A stretch of 64,000 nt of DNA from Promerops cafer (GCA_013398275.1 VZSE01013575.1:39182-103181), one strand, 5' to 3'; shown: positions 11,812 to 26,800, counted from the first letter of the stretch. Notes: generated from the sequence alone by a model not told the origin. Program-made: numbers and translations.

Positions 11812-14800
11812 GTAAACAAGATGCCCAGTCTTGATTTTTTTTTTTCTTTTTTTTTTTTCTTAATTCTTGAAAACAGCTGCCAGTGTGGCAGGAATGTTGA
11901 TTGATGATATGAAATAGCAAAGAGGTTTTGAGATAATAAATATTTGTCATGCTTAAGAATTAAGGGTGATTTAAGAGTCATGGAAACAAGAATTAGCTAA
12001 ACTAATGGACGTGCTTTATCTTCTTAATGAGAGTAACAGCAGATATCTTACAACATTAAAACTCACCAAGCTCCTTTTGGCTGTGTGTTATTTGGAATGG
12101 TTTGTGACCTTTCAGCTTTTTTTTTTTGCAGCAGCAGTAAACGTTTTATTTCCCTTGTCTTTTAGACTTCCTTTTTCCAAGAGGGAGGTTCCTGTTGCCA
12201 GTGGCTCGGGGTTCATTGTGTCTGAAGATGGGCTGATAGTGACCAACGCCCACGTGGTCACCAACAAGAACCGGGTGAAAGTGGAGCTGAAGAACGGGGA
12301 GACCTATGAAGCCAAAATTAAAGATGTTGATGAAAAATCAGACATTGCACTAATTAAAATAGATGCTCAGGTGAGTCGTTACAGCAAGACACATTTTATT
12401 CCTCTAATTTAACACCCTCCTCTCCAAAAACTGTTGCTGATTTTCAGGTTTGAAGGAAAAAACAAGTTGTTTACTGGGCTGGGTTTTTGAGAATATGTGA
12501 ACTAGGTGGATGCACGTTACTAAAAGCTGAGCTTGTGGGTGGCCGTGGTTAATTTTGTCACCTCTCAGTGTAGTGAAAGTATTACATAGCACCTTTTTAT
12601 GCATCCTCAAAATTAAAAACACCACCCCAGTTTACTGGCTGGTTTGCACACACTTTGCCTGGTATAACTCTGTCTCAGAGAAGAAATGGGGGTGTTTTGC
12701 TGGTGCTACTCTGTCTTGAGTGCCTATATTGAAGGCACAAATGGCTTTTAGAGGATACATTTGTCCCTCGCTGATGTAGATACTAAAATGGAAAATATCT
12801 CGGAGCATATTGAACATGGAAATTAAAGCCAGCTTGGAAAGATGCTCTTACACTGCAAGTGGTTTTCTGAGCAGCTTCCCATCTATGATCTTCCTCCATA
12901 TCAAATGTTCCTCTGTCAGCGTTATTGTGCCTCCTGCCACAGCAGAAAGGCTGTCAGGAGGTTCTGCACAAGCAGAATATTGTGTGGAAATGCTGTGTAA
13001 TGGAGATGCAACGAGCTGAACGTGGCTGTTTGGGGTGCTGCTCGCGTTGGCTCCCCTCGTTTGGTCTGGCAGTTAATGACCTCCAAGTTCAACGGGCAGG
13101 AATGCTTCATGTGAAACACATGACTCAAAAATGTGTAGATCTTGCAGCGTTGTTTTAGTTCAGACCTATTCCCCAGTGAGGTCAGAAGTGTTTGTGCCAG
13201 AGTTCATGACTAAGTCAGACGCCTAATGCAGAACTCTTGGATGACCCGAGGTATGAAGTGCTCCTGCTGCTCTCTTGCCACCTTTATAATTTCAAATCTT
13301 TTTCTTTTTTAAAAGCTTCTGAACAGCAACCAGGCGGAAAAACCGAACAGTACAAATACTGGTTTTGCCATGTTGTTTTTTCTCTGTTTTCATGGTGTCG
13401 CTTATTTTCTCATTTTTATCTTAAAATAAGAAAAAGCAGTAAGAAGCAAAGGGGAAGATCCCCAGCATGAGCACTGGCAGCCTTAGGATGAGCAGGATGG
13501 GGCAGGGAGTGAAGAGCAGCTGGAAAAGTGCTGTAAAATTGGAAACACAGTGTGGAGGGGAGAGCAGACGTGGTGAGGACTTGGAGCAGCAGGAAGCTGA
13601 ACTTCAGAGAAGAGAGGTGCCAGTCACAGAGCAGACACTGAACTGATGTGATGGATCAGTTTGAGGACTTAGGAAAAGTGCAGGCATGGGCTTGAATGTT
13701 ATTTGATTCCCCGAGGAGATGGCTCCTAGTTGCCCTGGGAAGCTGCTTGTGGGAAGGGAGAACCTGGGAGCAGCTTGGAAAAAAGACAATGCATCCAGAT
13801 GAGCTTGTGGTGGAAACCACTGCTCAGCAGGGCTGGAATTGGTCTGACCTGCCCTTGGAAGCATCTTATCAGCTGTACAAGTCAGTACCTTGGGTGGTGT
13901 TCTCCTCCTGGCCTCTCCCGTCGCAGCTCAGGACAATTTTGAGAAGACTGGGGGAAAATATAATGGGATGGGAGACCCAGATTTCCAGCCAGCTCTGGTA
14001 ACTTGGCACTGGGAAATCCCAGTCCAAGGTGAGGCCTGAGGCACCTCTGTGCACAGGACAGGTGTTGCTTTGCATTTGAGCACTAAAAGCAACATTTTAT
14101 GTGTTCACAAAAAAAAATTAAAATGGAAATGTGGTCAGCTGAGAAATTGATTCTCAGACTGAACTTTTATGGAGCATTTTTATATACCCTTTCAAGTTCA
14201 GTGTTTGAGCTTTCCTTTTTGTACTGGAATGCCTTGCAGTCATTCAGATGCATAAAAGACTTTAAAATCACAGGGGCAATAATTTGTTGAATTTGAGATG
14301 TATTTTCTGGCTAAAGAAGTCAACAGGATGGTACAAATGACCCCTTAAAAATCTGGATGAGGCACGAAAACCATCCCTAAGAAATTTTCTGAAGTAAGAG
14401 GCGAAGTTCTTGAATTAAAATAAATTATTTGAAGGTGACATCAAAGACGCAGAAGGGTTTTTTCTTCTTTTTTTTTTTTGTGTGGCATGTCAAGGCAGGA
14501 TCTGAAGGGTAAAGAATGCTCTGTGGTTAGGAACAGAGCTGGGCTTGAATGATAGGATCAAGCTGTCAGCTGGTATTCCTAAAGCTGTTCAGATTTTGCA
14601 GCAGCCTGAATTCTGTTTTTCCTCTAAGGTGTGAACATCTGGTCAAAGACATTACTAGAACTAATTTGGCTTTGCTGAGTGCAATAGGAAATGAAAGAGG
14701 GTGGTAAAATCTGGGCACCAGTAAGGATGAACAGTTTCCCTGATTAAATCCTTCTCCTTGGAAAAATATCTTGCAGTCAATGAGGAACAGAAACCTTGGA

Positions 14801-17800
14801 GCAGTTGTTCCAGTCCTGAAATGTGCTTGTTTTTACAGTCTATAAAAGAGAGCAGCAGTGTTTCTCATGTCTGTGGTGACACAGAGCTCTTTGCTGGAGT
14901 GTTGAAAGTAGGAAGTAAGATTGGAATCAACGTGGTAGCCATGAATCCAATCTAAATATCCTTCCAAATGCAAGGAGAAGACCACATCACTAAAAAGGAG
15001 CAGTGCAGTTGCAGACAATTTGGATATGAACATGCGAAATTTATAAGACTTCCCTAGAAAAAATCGGATTTTGGCAGCATAGGCGGGGACTGGTGAGATA
15101 AATAATCAGTCCTGCGTGGCACGTGTGACACTGCAGCGAGTGTGAAACCCATCAAAACTATTGCACAACACTCCAAAGGGAGCAGATGCTTTTTTGCTGG
15201 CAGAGCTGCATTGTGGGATTCATCTCCAGGCAAATAACTACCTTGTTAAATCAGAATGTGTGATACAGCTGCTGCAAAATAAACACCAGCAGGAGGGGAG
15301 GAAATTTCAGGGGGGTTTAAGGGACAATGTCAGGGTTAACAGGGGGCAGAATTTTAAAAGAACCCAACCCAAATGGAAACTGGAAGCCCAAAGCAGTGGA
15401 AGGTGGAGGTGGCTTTTGCCTGGAGACCCTTGTCAGCCCTGGAAATCAAGTTCTGTCCACAAAAATGATGCCTGTGGTTTGGCACTGAAGGGAGGAGCAT
15501 GGTGAATGGCTGCATTTTGAGGTGTTTCTTCTTTCTACGTGCTTAAAAACCAGCCATGGGACACTGACTCTGAAATGACACATGGGACACATGCCAGGTC
15601 CTGAAGATTTTGGTTCCTCAGCGTGGCCAGTTCCTGGTTCTTTATCCCAGATGGGATTTGGCATCTGTGTGCTGCAGCAGCAGTGGGGTTGTGACCCAGC
15701 TCTAATTTGTGGTGACATTTCAGCCCTTCAGCTGAAACCTTCAGCTTAAGGTTTCTCCTGCATCTTATTAATGAACACTTAATTTGGCACTTTTAAATCG
15801 ACAAGACCTCCTGCCCTCGTTCCCCTGGTGGTTTCCTGAGGCACTGAGTCTGTATCTTTGTGGTCAGAGGGGATTTGCTTTTTTTTCCCCCCATGTGTAC
15901 AAACTGGAGGAGGCAGGAAAGCAAACTTCCCTGTTTATGCATCAATATTTTAATAGCCCACATTTTGAAAAAACAAACTACTTGGACACCAGATGTAAGT
16001 GGCTTTTCTAAAATGCTATTTCACTTTGAAATCTGTCGCTGGGTAATACGTTGCTTCCTCTCAAGAGCCTGAGGAAGCCCACATATTGCTTCCAGAAGTC
16101 TTCAGGACCCATAGAAATGAAATAGTTTGTAAAAAGCTTGGATCTTAACTCCAGTTTATTCATCAATTTAGGCAGCAGTGGTTTCCTGCCATCTTCAGCT
16201 TTTAGTAGCCCTCAGTGTGGGGACAATGTGCTGGTCCAGCTTCCCATGCAGCAAAATACTCACATCTCCAGGGTGGGTCTGCCAGCACCAGCATTTTTTT
16301 TAATTACTATTTTTATTTTATTTAATTGGAATTTCATTTGTGTTTTATTTTTAAGGGAGAACAGCAATCTCTTGCCAGGGAATTGAAAACCTGGTGACAA
16401 ATCAAAACAACACTTCATCCTTTTCTTCTTTTTTTTTCTGCAAGCTTCCCATGCTCCATATTTAGATAAGGAGACTCAGTTTTGCTTTTCTAACTATAGA
16501 TGAAATACTTTTGGAGGCTTGTAATGTGTTCAGCCTGGGGTTTTTGTTTTCTTTGACTCTCTGTCAAGCAGTTTCTAGATTGTAGATGATATTCCATATT
16601 TTTATATGCTCATGACTGGTGTTTTTATTTTGCCATAACGTATTCTGGAAGTTGAATAGTTTCATTAGTCAGAACAGAAATGCAATTCCCAGGACAGTTA
16701 CATGTTTTGCCAGAGTTACACTTACAGCTGAATTAGTGTTCCATACCAGCATCTGTGCCTTTCCCACCTAAAAATAAAAAGCATGAAGGAGATCTGTCGC
16801 TGGTTAACACAAATTGAACTCAGAACTTTTGTCTCCTCTTCATCCGTTTATTGAACTGCAAAGTGCTTCCTGCAAATTCCTGACTTTCCATCCACAAATG
16901 AAGGGGATTACAGAACAGAGGAGGGATTTACTTGCTTTCTCTGCCAGCATAGAGACACATTCACTTATTTCATGGATGAAAAAGTTCAAACCAAAACACC
17001 TCCTGCTTGTGGCCGTCTGTCTCTTGGTTTCCATTTCTCTGTGGCAGTGGCTGTGCCTGGTGGTGGTTTTGTGCTTCCTCCTCTTTTAGTTTTGGAGCTG
17101 TTTTGTCCAGATTTCACTTATTTTATCTGACTCAAGTTATGCTGTTAAAGGACACCAAGTCAACATCTGTGCTGGCCCTGCTGGGGCTGCACCTTGAATC
17201 CTGGGGTCAGTTTTGGGCACTTCACTGCAAGAAGAACATTGAGGGGCTGGAGCGTGTCCAGGGCAGGGAATGGAGCTGGGGAAGGGTCTAGAGGGGATGA
17301 GGGAGCTGGGAAGGGGCTCAGCCTGGAGAAAAGGAGGCTCAGGGGGGCCCTTGTGGCTCTGCACAACTCCCTGCCAGGAGGGGACAGCCGGGGGGGTCGG
17401 GCTCTGCTCCAGGGAACAGGGACAGGAGCAGAGGGAACGGCCTCAGGCTGGGCCAGGGGAGGGGCAGGGTGGATATTGGGACAAATTTCTTCATAGAAGG
17501 GCAGTGCTGGAATGCCCATTCCTGGAAGGATTTAAAAGCCGTGTGGATGCAGCACTTGGGGACATGGGTTAGTGGTTGGACTTGATAATTTCAGAAGTCT
17601 TTTCCAGCCTAAATGATTCCATGTTTCTCTGAGTCCCTCTGGCTGATGATGCTGATCTCTGCCTCTCCTGTCCTCTCGTGCCACAACAGCTGTGCCCTAT
17701 TGTTGGATGGAGCCATTTCTTGTGGTGCTGTGCAGCTCTCCATGTCGTGGGAGTTGTGTTTATCCAGGGTTTGAGTCAAATCCATATATAAAAACGTCTG

Positions 17801-20800
17801 AAGCCCTTTGGGATGCGAAAGGCTTAAAATATTAACCCTAATTAATGGCTCCTTCTCTGGCTGGGTGTAAACAGTGAGTCATGTGCCACGTAGGGGTTTG
17901 CATGTTTAGTCCTATTTCTGTGTGCTTGCAGAATGCCTGCCTGCAGATTTGTTTTATCGAGTAAACACGGATCCAGCAGAGCCCCAAGGCTTCATCAAAG
18001 GAAGAGTTAGAAAAGACAGGGGTAGAAAAGATGTTCTGTGTTGCTCAAGGCCGTGCAGTGAGTCACTGGGAGAGCTGGGTTTGGGCACTGGGGGTTCCTG
18101 GCTCCCTGCTGGTTGTGCTGCAAGGCATGGTCCTTTGCCTGACACTTTTAATTAACTGCTCTGGCAAATCTCTAGTTAAAGCAGGAGAATCACGAGTTGG
18201 AGCGGGGCTTATGTCATCCTGAGGGCCATCAGACATTATGTAAAAATTGAGGAATGCACATGTAGTGCAATAATTAAGTGTAATTATTAAGGGCCCTGAA
18301 CTCACACTCAGTTTACCAGGATTCCTCAGCTTCCTCGGGATGAGCTTGCCAGTGCAAGGGTGTGAGGGCACAGAGAGGCTGTTCTGGCACGATCCTGGTT
18401 ACAACACTGCCCTAAGTGCCTGCCTGGCATTGCCAGGCCTCCTCCTGGGGACTGCAGAAGGATGTTTTTCCCACTCCATCACGGGATTTTCATAGGTTTT
18501 ATACTGGTTTCATTTCAAAACCACGTGTATAATGTAAATAAATACTCGAGTTTGTTTGGGTTTTTTTGGTAATGAAAAATTTAATACTGAGTGTGGCAAT
18601 GTTTTAAGCTATTTTAGAGAGAGCCCCCTAAATTTAAAGCCATGACAACACATAAATTAATCATAACCAATTCTTCACGGCATTGCTTTGTAGGGGCATT
18701 AATATATTTACACGCAGTGCTGTCAGTGTGTCAGTTCTGCCCCACACCACAAAATCACAAGGAATAGAGGACACGTTTTCCAAAGTTGTGTTTCATAATA
18801 TGTGCAGGACAAGGAAGTTTTTGGATTTTTGTTTCTAACAAGGGAAAGGTTAGCCAGACTTTCCAGAAGGCATGTTGAATCACAGGGGTGACCTGCAGCC
18901 AATCCATACAGCATCAGAGCTTGAACTGAAGCTTGGCTAGTATAGGCACAGCCCTGAAAACTCAGCACAATCAGAATTGTATTAGTCACAGATTGTTCCT
19001 GTACTTTCTCTCTGCTGCCAGATGCAATTTTGGCTTTGTGACTGTTGTTACAACTCAGGAACTTTGTATAAATATTTTAACTTTGTACATGACCAGGCTT
19101 TTTTCCTTTTTTTTTTTTTTCCTGTTAATGAAACATAAAAAGTTCCATGTTTTCTCTTGCTTGTCTGTGTTTCATTTGCTGATAATTGTCCTCTTTCTCT
19201 GCAAAGTGTCTGTGTTCGGTGCACTGGGATACAAACTAAAGCCACTTTTTGTCTTTTGTGTGTGTGGTTTTTTTGGTTTTTTTTTTAAAGAAGGAAAAGC
19301 AGTGCCAAAAAAAGATGCTGGTTTTGACCAATGACATCTTGCAAACACGTGCTGCCTAAGCTCAATAGCATCTGGTCAGAGGAGGAAGGGCCAGGGTGCT
19401 CCCTGTATCCAAACATTTCCCATATGGGGCTGTTTGTGTTAGCTGATCACAACTGCCTGATTCCCCTGTCCTGGACACCTCCCTTGCAGTCAGGGCTGGG
19501 GTCAGGGGCTGCCCTGGGATGCTGCTGCTGTGTCTCTGCAGTGCTGCATTTTCAATGGGGAAACTGGGCAGAGCTGCTGGATCCTTCCCAGAACTAAGCC
19601 ACAGCCGTGGCTGGGTTTATCTCTGGCTGGAGCACTGATAAGGGCTGTATTTTGTCATTATTATTAATTAGCAGGGCATTGCTGGTTGTGATAACTTTCC
19701 TCTGAAATGCAACTAGACATGGAAATGCTTTCTCCTTTCTGTGCTGCCTATTCTGTTGCTCTTCCAGCTCACTCTGTTGAACAAGCAGTTGGTTTAATTA
19801 TTTTCTTGCTGTCTGGAGACTGAAAGATAAGTTTCCATAAAGCATCTTACCCTTTCTGGGAGCTGGCAATGAATTTTATTGGAACAATCTGCTCATCTGA
19901 GTAAAACTTCCCTGGTGGGATTGTAACAAAGCTGGATAAAGGATACACAAGACCAGTCTTGTTAAACATTAAAACCACAACTTCTGTATTTGCAGCAGCA
20001 TATAGTGACAACTGATGCCATTATTTTTTGCTTTCTACTTTGCAGGCATTCTGTGTCTCTTAGTATATTTGAAATAAGCTGTTGGTGAAAAATATAAAGT
20101 GATGGGAATTTGGGTTTGTTTATAATACTGAATTTTTGTCCCTGTGGATGAGTTACTGAGTCAGGCTTTCAGACTGCTGGTAACAAAACCCCTTAAGAGC
20201 CAGCAGTGGGTTTCCAAATTAAACATGCAATATTTTCCCTTTTTGCCAAAACTTAAAATTTTGAAGTAGGTCAAGCTTGAAGGAAAACTAGGTTCAAGTT
20301 AGCTTTGCCAAGCAAAAGATAAATGCCTCCAGATTTTTTTTATTTATTTTTGGGTTCGATAACCTAATCCTCCAAAAATCCTTAAGTCTAACCCTGTATT
20401 TATACGTGTCGAGGTTCATTGATGCTAATAGAAATAGTATAGTGACATGATTAAATACATGGTTAAACTACCTGGGGAGGATCAGGATCATTTAGACAAC
20501 AGATAAAACAAAAATATTTAAAAACATGTCACGTCACTGTAAGTGTAGAGACCGACTTTCAAAAGTGTGAAGAAAGGGAGAAATGGCACTCAGTGTGTAT
20601 TGTACAGGCAGGTGATGAATCCAAAAAAAGTATTTATTTGAAGTGTGATCTGTTTCAGAACAACCTTGATTCATTGGCAAGAGTGTGTGGATCCAACCTT
20701 CCATCCTTTTTTAAATTTTCAGTTGCTGTACAAAGCAGTGTTTGCTGGATTTTAAGAATGTTTTAGTGGGAATGTCTTCAACTATGTGATATTTAATATG

Positions 20801-23800
20801 TTTAGAGATACGATCTTGAAAGTAAAGTATAATGGTATCCTCTACTGTCATAACAGAAAAATCACATCAGGTCTTTAAATCCTAGCATCTTCAGAGGAAG
20901 ACATCACTGTATGTAGGAGGCAATATAATTATTTAGAAGAGATACTTCATTAAAAGAAAGTAAGATGAAGCATTAGCTGGTGTCTTGTGAGAATATAAAA
21001 TGCTTTTAACTGTACACATGCATGTTTAAAGCTCTTGAGCTGTTGCTTTCATGATTCTTTGGTGATGACTCCCAAACAATATAATATTTTTACTTTAGCA
21101 GCTGTTGGCCAATTATTCCAAGAAGTGTTGGAAGTGGCTCTTTTCTACTATCATCAGACGTTCGCTTTGTACAGCAGAGCATAAATATTCCTTTGGTCTT
21201 TTAATTGTTCTTGATTTAATGGGTACCTGTTGTGGAAAGAGTTCTCCAGTGTAAAGAGACTACACTGGATGTTTCTGTACCAACCCACACAAAACACTCA
21301 AAGAAAACAGAACAAGCAAAATCCCTGAGGAATAAAAGCCTAAAAGCCTCTCTCTTTTCCTCTACCCCGTGAATGTATTCATCCTTCCGTAACATTTGTG
21401 CTGCCAGCGGAGCAGTGTCTTAACATTTGAATTTTCTTTTTTTTTTTCCCCCCTGTTTTTATTTGCAGGGTAAACTGCCAGTTCTTCTGCTTGGTCAGTC
21501 TGCTGACCTGAGGCCGGGGGAGTTTGTGGTGGCGATTGGAAGTCCCTTTTCCCTCCAGAACACGGTGACCACGGGCATTGTCAGCACCACGCAGCGCGGG
21601 GGGAAGGAGCTGGGGCTCCGCAACTCCGACATGGACTACATCCAGACAGATGCCATCATCAACGTACGTCCCCCTGGAGCTGCTGCCTCCAGCCCTTAGG
21701 TTCCTCCAGTAGATGCTCTGAAAATTCCTGCTGTGACGCCGTTCTTGGGAGCAGGGAGCGTTTCCCTCCGTGTAAATCTGGACGCCTGCGCCGCAGCAGC
21801 CCTTGGCTGTTACTCAGAAACCCCCCGAGGAACCACGCCAGGCACAATATCTGCCTTCCCTTCAGAACCCTTGCAGATTGCAAGGGAGGAGGCAGTATTC
21901 TCTGGCAAATAAATATCTTTTCGAAATCCAGCTTGATTTCTGAAAAAGAAGCCAAGCTTAGTTTAAGGATTCAAGCTTGTTTCTGCATTAAGGCAGAACA
22001 ATAGTTTTTGTACTTCAAATCTTGGCCTTGTAAGAAATCTTCACTAACAGCTCCCAGACTTGTCCTGAAATCTTCTTGGTTTACAGTGTGGCACTAAGAA
22101 AACAAAAGGAAAACCTTGGCTTTCTCAACTTACTCTGGCAGGAGAAGAAAAACTAAGTATTTGCAAAGCTCAGCTAAAATGGGTGATGTTAAAGTGTAGT
22201 TTATGGGTTTGGCTGTTTAAGACTGTTCTGTTGCATGTATTTAATAGACAATTGAAACAGTACTACAGAAATATTTCAAAAATTTCTATTTTGCTTGCAA
22301 CAAATTATGAGGTAAATACTAAAACGTGTTCTTAACTTATGTTTATTTTCAGTATGGGAACTCTGGAGGACCCCTAGTAAATCTGGTAAGAGTTTCTCTA
22401 AGTTTGCTTAGTGTTGAGCTTATTGCTTTTTAATTAAAAAAACAAAAAACAAAATACCCCACCCAAACCAACAAAAAACCAAACTCCCCCCACCAGATGT
22501 GTGATTCGGAGCTTTCAATATCTGGCTGACTACACAAAATTCACATGGTTCTTACTAATCAGTTGTCTGTGTTTACATTGGCTAAAGGCTACATTTGGAT
22601 TTCAGTATTTAGGATGTTTATGGTTTGCATAGTTTCAAACAAGTGTAATGTGTTTTTTTTGCTCAAGCCTTGCAAAAAGGGAAAAGCACATTTTACAGTG
22701 AGGTGTTTGCCCTTGCTGTTTACCCTGCAGCTGGCAGTTCTTTTCTTTTGCACACTGAAACTCAGCTAAATATTTCTAAAATGTATCTGCCCTTCAATTT
22801 CAATCACACTAAAAAAAATCCATGTATTTTCAGGATATTAGGGTTTATTTGCCAATACTGTAGAATGAACTGAAGCAGGTTGCAAAACTGTGTGAGGGCT
22901 CTCAGGTCTCCTGGGGGTGAGTCCTCAGGAGGCATGGCACAGACTGAAACTCAGAACTGCTCAGAGTTTCTGCCTTGGAGGAGATTTGGCGATTTTTTTT
23001 TTTCCACCCAATTCACAGCACACATTCAGTCACACTTAATCTTCACTTTAAAAAACCCCGTAGTTGGACAGTTTTTATCTGGGATGAACCAGGGAATGAA
23101 ACTGCTGAGGTTTCAAAAGAGATGACATCAGAGATGTTTCATCCGAAGCTCTTGGAGTTATATTGCCAGGAAAACTTTTGATTTTGGCAAACTGTATTTT
23201 TCTTTATGTTATTATGTAATAGTGGCTCAGGAGCAGTCGGTGCCATGCTTTATGTGGTGCTTGATGAAATAAACACAGATTAGCTGTAGAATGTGTTGCT
23301 CATCTGCTGCAAGCATGAGAATTGCCCAGTTTTGATCTCTTCTGCAGCAAAATGAATAATCACATTGATTTTTCCAAATTCCTGAGTAGTGTTTTATTAA
23401 TAGACTCAAAAAATTACACTTAAAACTTAGAAAATTGAAGACCAGCTACAAGATGTGAATTTGTTTTTGTGACTGCTTGGAAGAAATGATCCGTTTCTCT
23501 TTGAGGTGTTCCATATTTGCTAATAATGGCTTTTTTTTTATTTCTCCAGGATGGTGAAGTCATTGGAATTAACACACTAAAAGTTACAGCAGGCATCTCA
23601 TTTGCTATCCCATCCGATAAAATAAAGAAGTTCCTCACTGAATCCCATGACAGACAAGCTAAAGGTACTGTACTTCACTGCTTTGAGAGAGGAAAGCCAG
23701 AAAATAACCTGGTCTAGTGGGTGGCATCACTGCCCAAGGCAGGGGCTTGGAAATAAGTGACATTCAATGTCCCTTCCAACCCAAACCATTCTGTGATTCT

Positions 23801-26800
23801 GTGAAAACAGCGATAAGCCAGACACCCAACAGCCTGCGGGGCTCTTTTGGTCAGGGCAGCCGATCACGACCCGTTTTCCTTTTTGTAGGAAAAGCTGTAA
23901 CCAAAAAGAAATACATTGGCATACGAATGATGTCGCTCACTCCCAGGTAAGTGCCCGAGGGGGCTCCTCACCCTTCCGGAGCGCGGTCTCTGCATGCCTT
24001 TGGATCGAGCTCACGACGTGCAGCGGCGCCCGCGAGGCCTGAGCCAGCACCGCCCGTCTGTGCGTGCTGCTCGCAGCTCGCGGCCACTCCTTGCCACCTT
24101 CTCCTCTGCGCCTGCCACGTGGTGGAACTCTCCTCTAGACTCTCGTGTGAGCTAGTTCTCAAACGGCTCCTGGCTTTTTCTTCTCCTTAATGCTTCAGAA
24201 GAGAATAGCTAGCGACTGTGGCTTTGTCCTGGGGTTGTATCCGTGTTGTTGCGTGTTCTCATGACTTACGTCAGCTACGTGCGTACTTCCATTTCTATAA
24301 AATTATTTTCATTAAACAATTCACTTAATGTCAAATGAAGCTTTTGTGTGGACTTGCTTATTCATGCTCAGACTATAAGAGGCTCATGAGCAGGTAATGC
24401 CATGTCCTGTAAAAATAACCAGAAGTTGTCCCCTGTGCAGGATGCACAGGTAGAACAAAGCATTGAAACACATGGGGTTGGGGTTTCTTAGGTGTTCAAG
24501 ACTGCAGGAGGTGATTCCGTCCCTCTAATCTGCTCTGGGGAGACCCCACCTGGAGTTCTGCGTCCAGCTCTGGGGTCCCCAGCTCAGGAAGGTCATGGAC
24601 CTGTTGGAGCCAGTCCAGAGGAGGCCCCAAAGATGATCAGAGGGGTTGAGCACCTCTCCCATGAGGAAAGGCTGAGAGGATTGAGATTGTTCAGCCTGGA
24701 AAAGAGAAGCTTTGGGCTTGACCTATTTGTGACCTTCCAGTACCTGAAGGGAGCCTGAAAGAAAGATGGAGAGGGACTATTTACAAAGGGCCTGGAGTGA
24801 CAGGACAAAGGGGAATGGCTTTAAACTGACAGAGAGTAGGTTTAGATGAGATAGTAAGAAAAAAATCTTCCCTGTGGGGGTGGTGATGCCCTGGCATAGA
24901 GAAGCTGTGGCTGCCCCTGGATCCCTGGAAGTGTCCAAGGCCAGGCTGGACAGGGCTTGGAGCACCCTGGGACAGTAGAAGGTGTCCCTGCCCATGGCAG
25001 GGGTGGGGACTGGATGGGGTTTAAGGTCCCCTCCAACCCAAGCCATTCTGTGATTCTACGATCTGCTAGTTCTAAAGCTTTGAAATGTTTTAACTCTGAT
25101 TGTCTGTTTCTATTGAAATTGTTGCCTTTACCAGAAATAGACATTAAAAAGCTGTATGCATGCAAGAAGTGTAATAATTCCCGAGATATACATCCAAGGG
25201 TAAAAATGAATGCTGAAGTGATATACCAATGTGTGTAAAACACCTCAGCTCGCTGTTATTAAGTGACTTCAGTAAAATGGCGTGGGTGGGTTTTTTCCTG
25301 TCTTGACAAAATATTTTTTTTGCTATTTCTTCATTTTTCAGCAAAGCTAGAGAGCTGAAGGATCGCCATAAAGACTTCCCTGATGTTGTCTCTGGGGCCT
25401 ATGTCATTGAAGTTATTCCAGAAACACCAGCTGAAGCGTAGGTTGAAGTACTTTTTTCTCAAAACCACTGCCACTGACTTAGGGGGGTAACGATGGAGAC
25501 TGTTCCCTGCTTAACTGGCTTTCTTCATTATGCTAAATTAACAAGGTTACGACCATCTGATTGCTATTAGGTTGTCTGCTGGAAATGGGTTTGTGGTTTC
25601 AGTCTGGTCCCTGATGGGCAATATTGTAACTGTATCAGGGTATTGCAGGGAAGCCCTGTCAGCCTTCCAGGCCCAACGGGAAGGGATTCAGGGGGTGTGA
25701 AAACTCCTTTTTCATTTTTCTCAGCAATTGCTCCCAAGGCATCTCTTGTACCAGTGCCAGTGCTGAATAAAGGCTTTTGTTCCTGCACACTCTCCACGGC
25801 CCTGCTGGTCACTCTGCAGGAGAGCGAGAGAGAAGCTTTGGGTCCACTTTGGAAGACGTGTCCACCTCAGCACTGGCCAAACCCACCAGCTCCCCTGGCA
25901 CACCCTGGGGCTGAAATCCTCTCTTGGCAGCAGACACTCTTCCATGTGAGAGCTTTGTCAGCAGTCACATTACTGGAAGAGCTTTTGGGTTTGGAGAACT
26001 GATTTTTTCTCTTCCTATTACTCAGTATTTGCTCAGAAACTGCCCTGCTGGTTGGTACCACGTCTGGCTGAAGCCTGGCAGCTGGGCTGTGGTCACTGGC
26101 ACTGGTCTGGCTGGCTTTTGCTGGAGACATTTTCCTCTCAGGGTTTCCTTGATAGGAAACTGCTCAGTAATCCAGGGCAGGAAATGGGAAACCTTATTCA
26201 TTTTCTGAAACTAGCGATCATTTAAGAGAGGAATAAATCTTTGTGGCAACGAAGAGGCTCATGTGGCACCAAAGGCATGTAGGCAGAAAGCTGCTTGGGG
26301 CAGGCATACATTGCCTCCTAGGAAGACTGCAAGGATGGTTGGATGGTGTCTTTTTGGGCAGTTTGGATGTAAGATAAACAGTGGCAGCTGTCCAGCGTGC
26401 TCTCTGAACTACTGCTGTGTTTGTAGATGATCCTTGCTGGCAGTGCTTGTCAGGCAGAACACTGGTGAGTGTAATGTGAAGGAACGTGTAGGAATGATTT
26501 GGCTTCTTCAGTGTGGGGCTGGAATTGCTGCCTTGGTGTTCAGGTTCAGTCTGAAGCTGCAGAAAATAAATTTTAGGAGTGTGGGTAATAGCAGAGAGTG
26601 GGAGAGGGACTTCAGAGAGGGAGAAGAAATGTGAGGCAATGTAACCTTCTAATGTGAAGGGAGACCCAAATCAAAGTGCTCCATCCAAAGGCTGGCCTGG
26701 CAGTTAAAATGCAGCCCATGTTGGCTCTGTCCCCCCACTCCCAGTCCCCTTGCCCAGGGGTTTCCTTCTCCTGGTGATCTGTCCAGCACGTGCTGTGTAG

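Larger units (their letters stand above)
12371..21468 (+). other. HTRA1: HTRA1 intron 3
   Basis: A 9.1-kb intron, the largest complete one in the gene. It contains a + strand CR1 3' end (about 17140-17625) and a MIR-like relic (about 18028-18145). Otherwise nothing with coding or RNA-gene character was seen. Confidence 0.85.
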
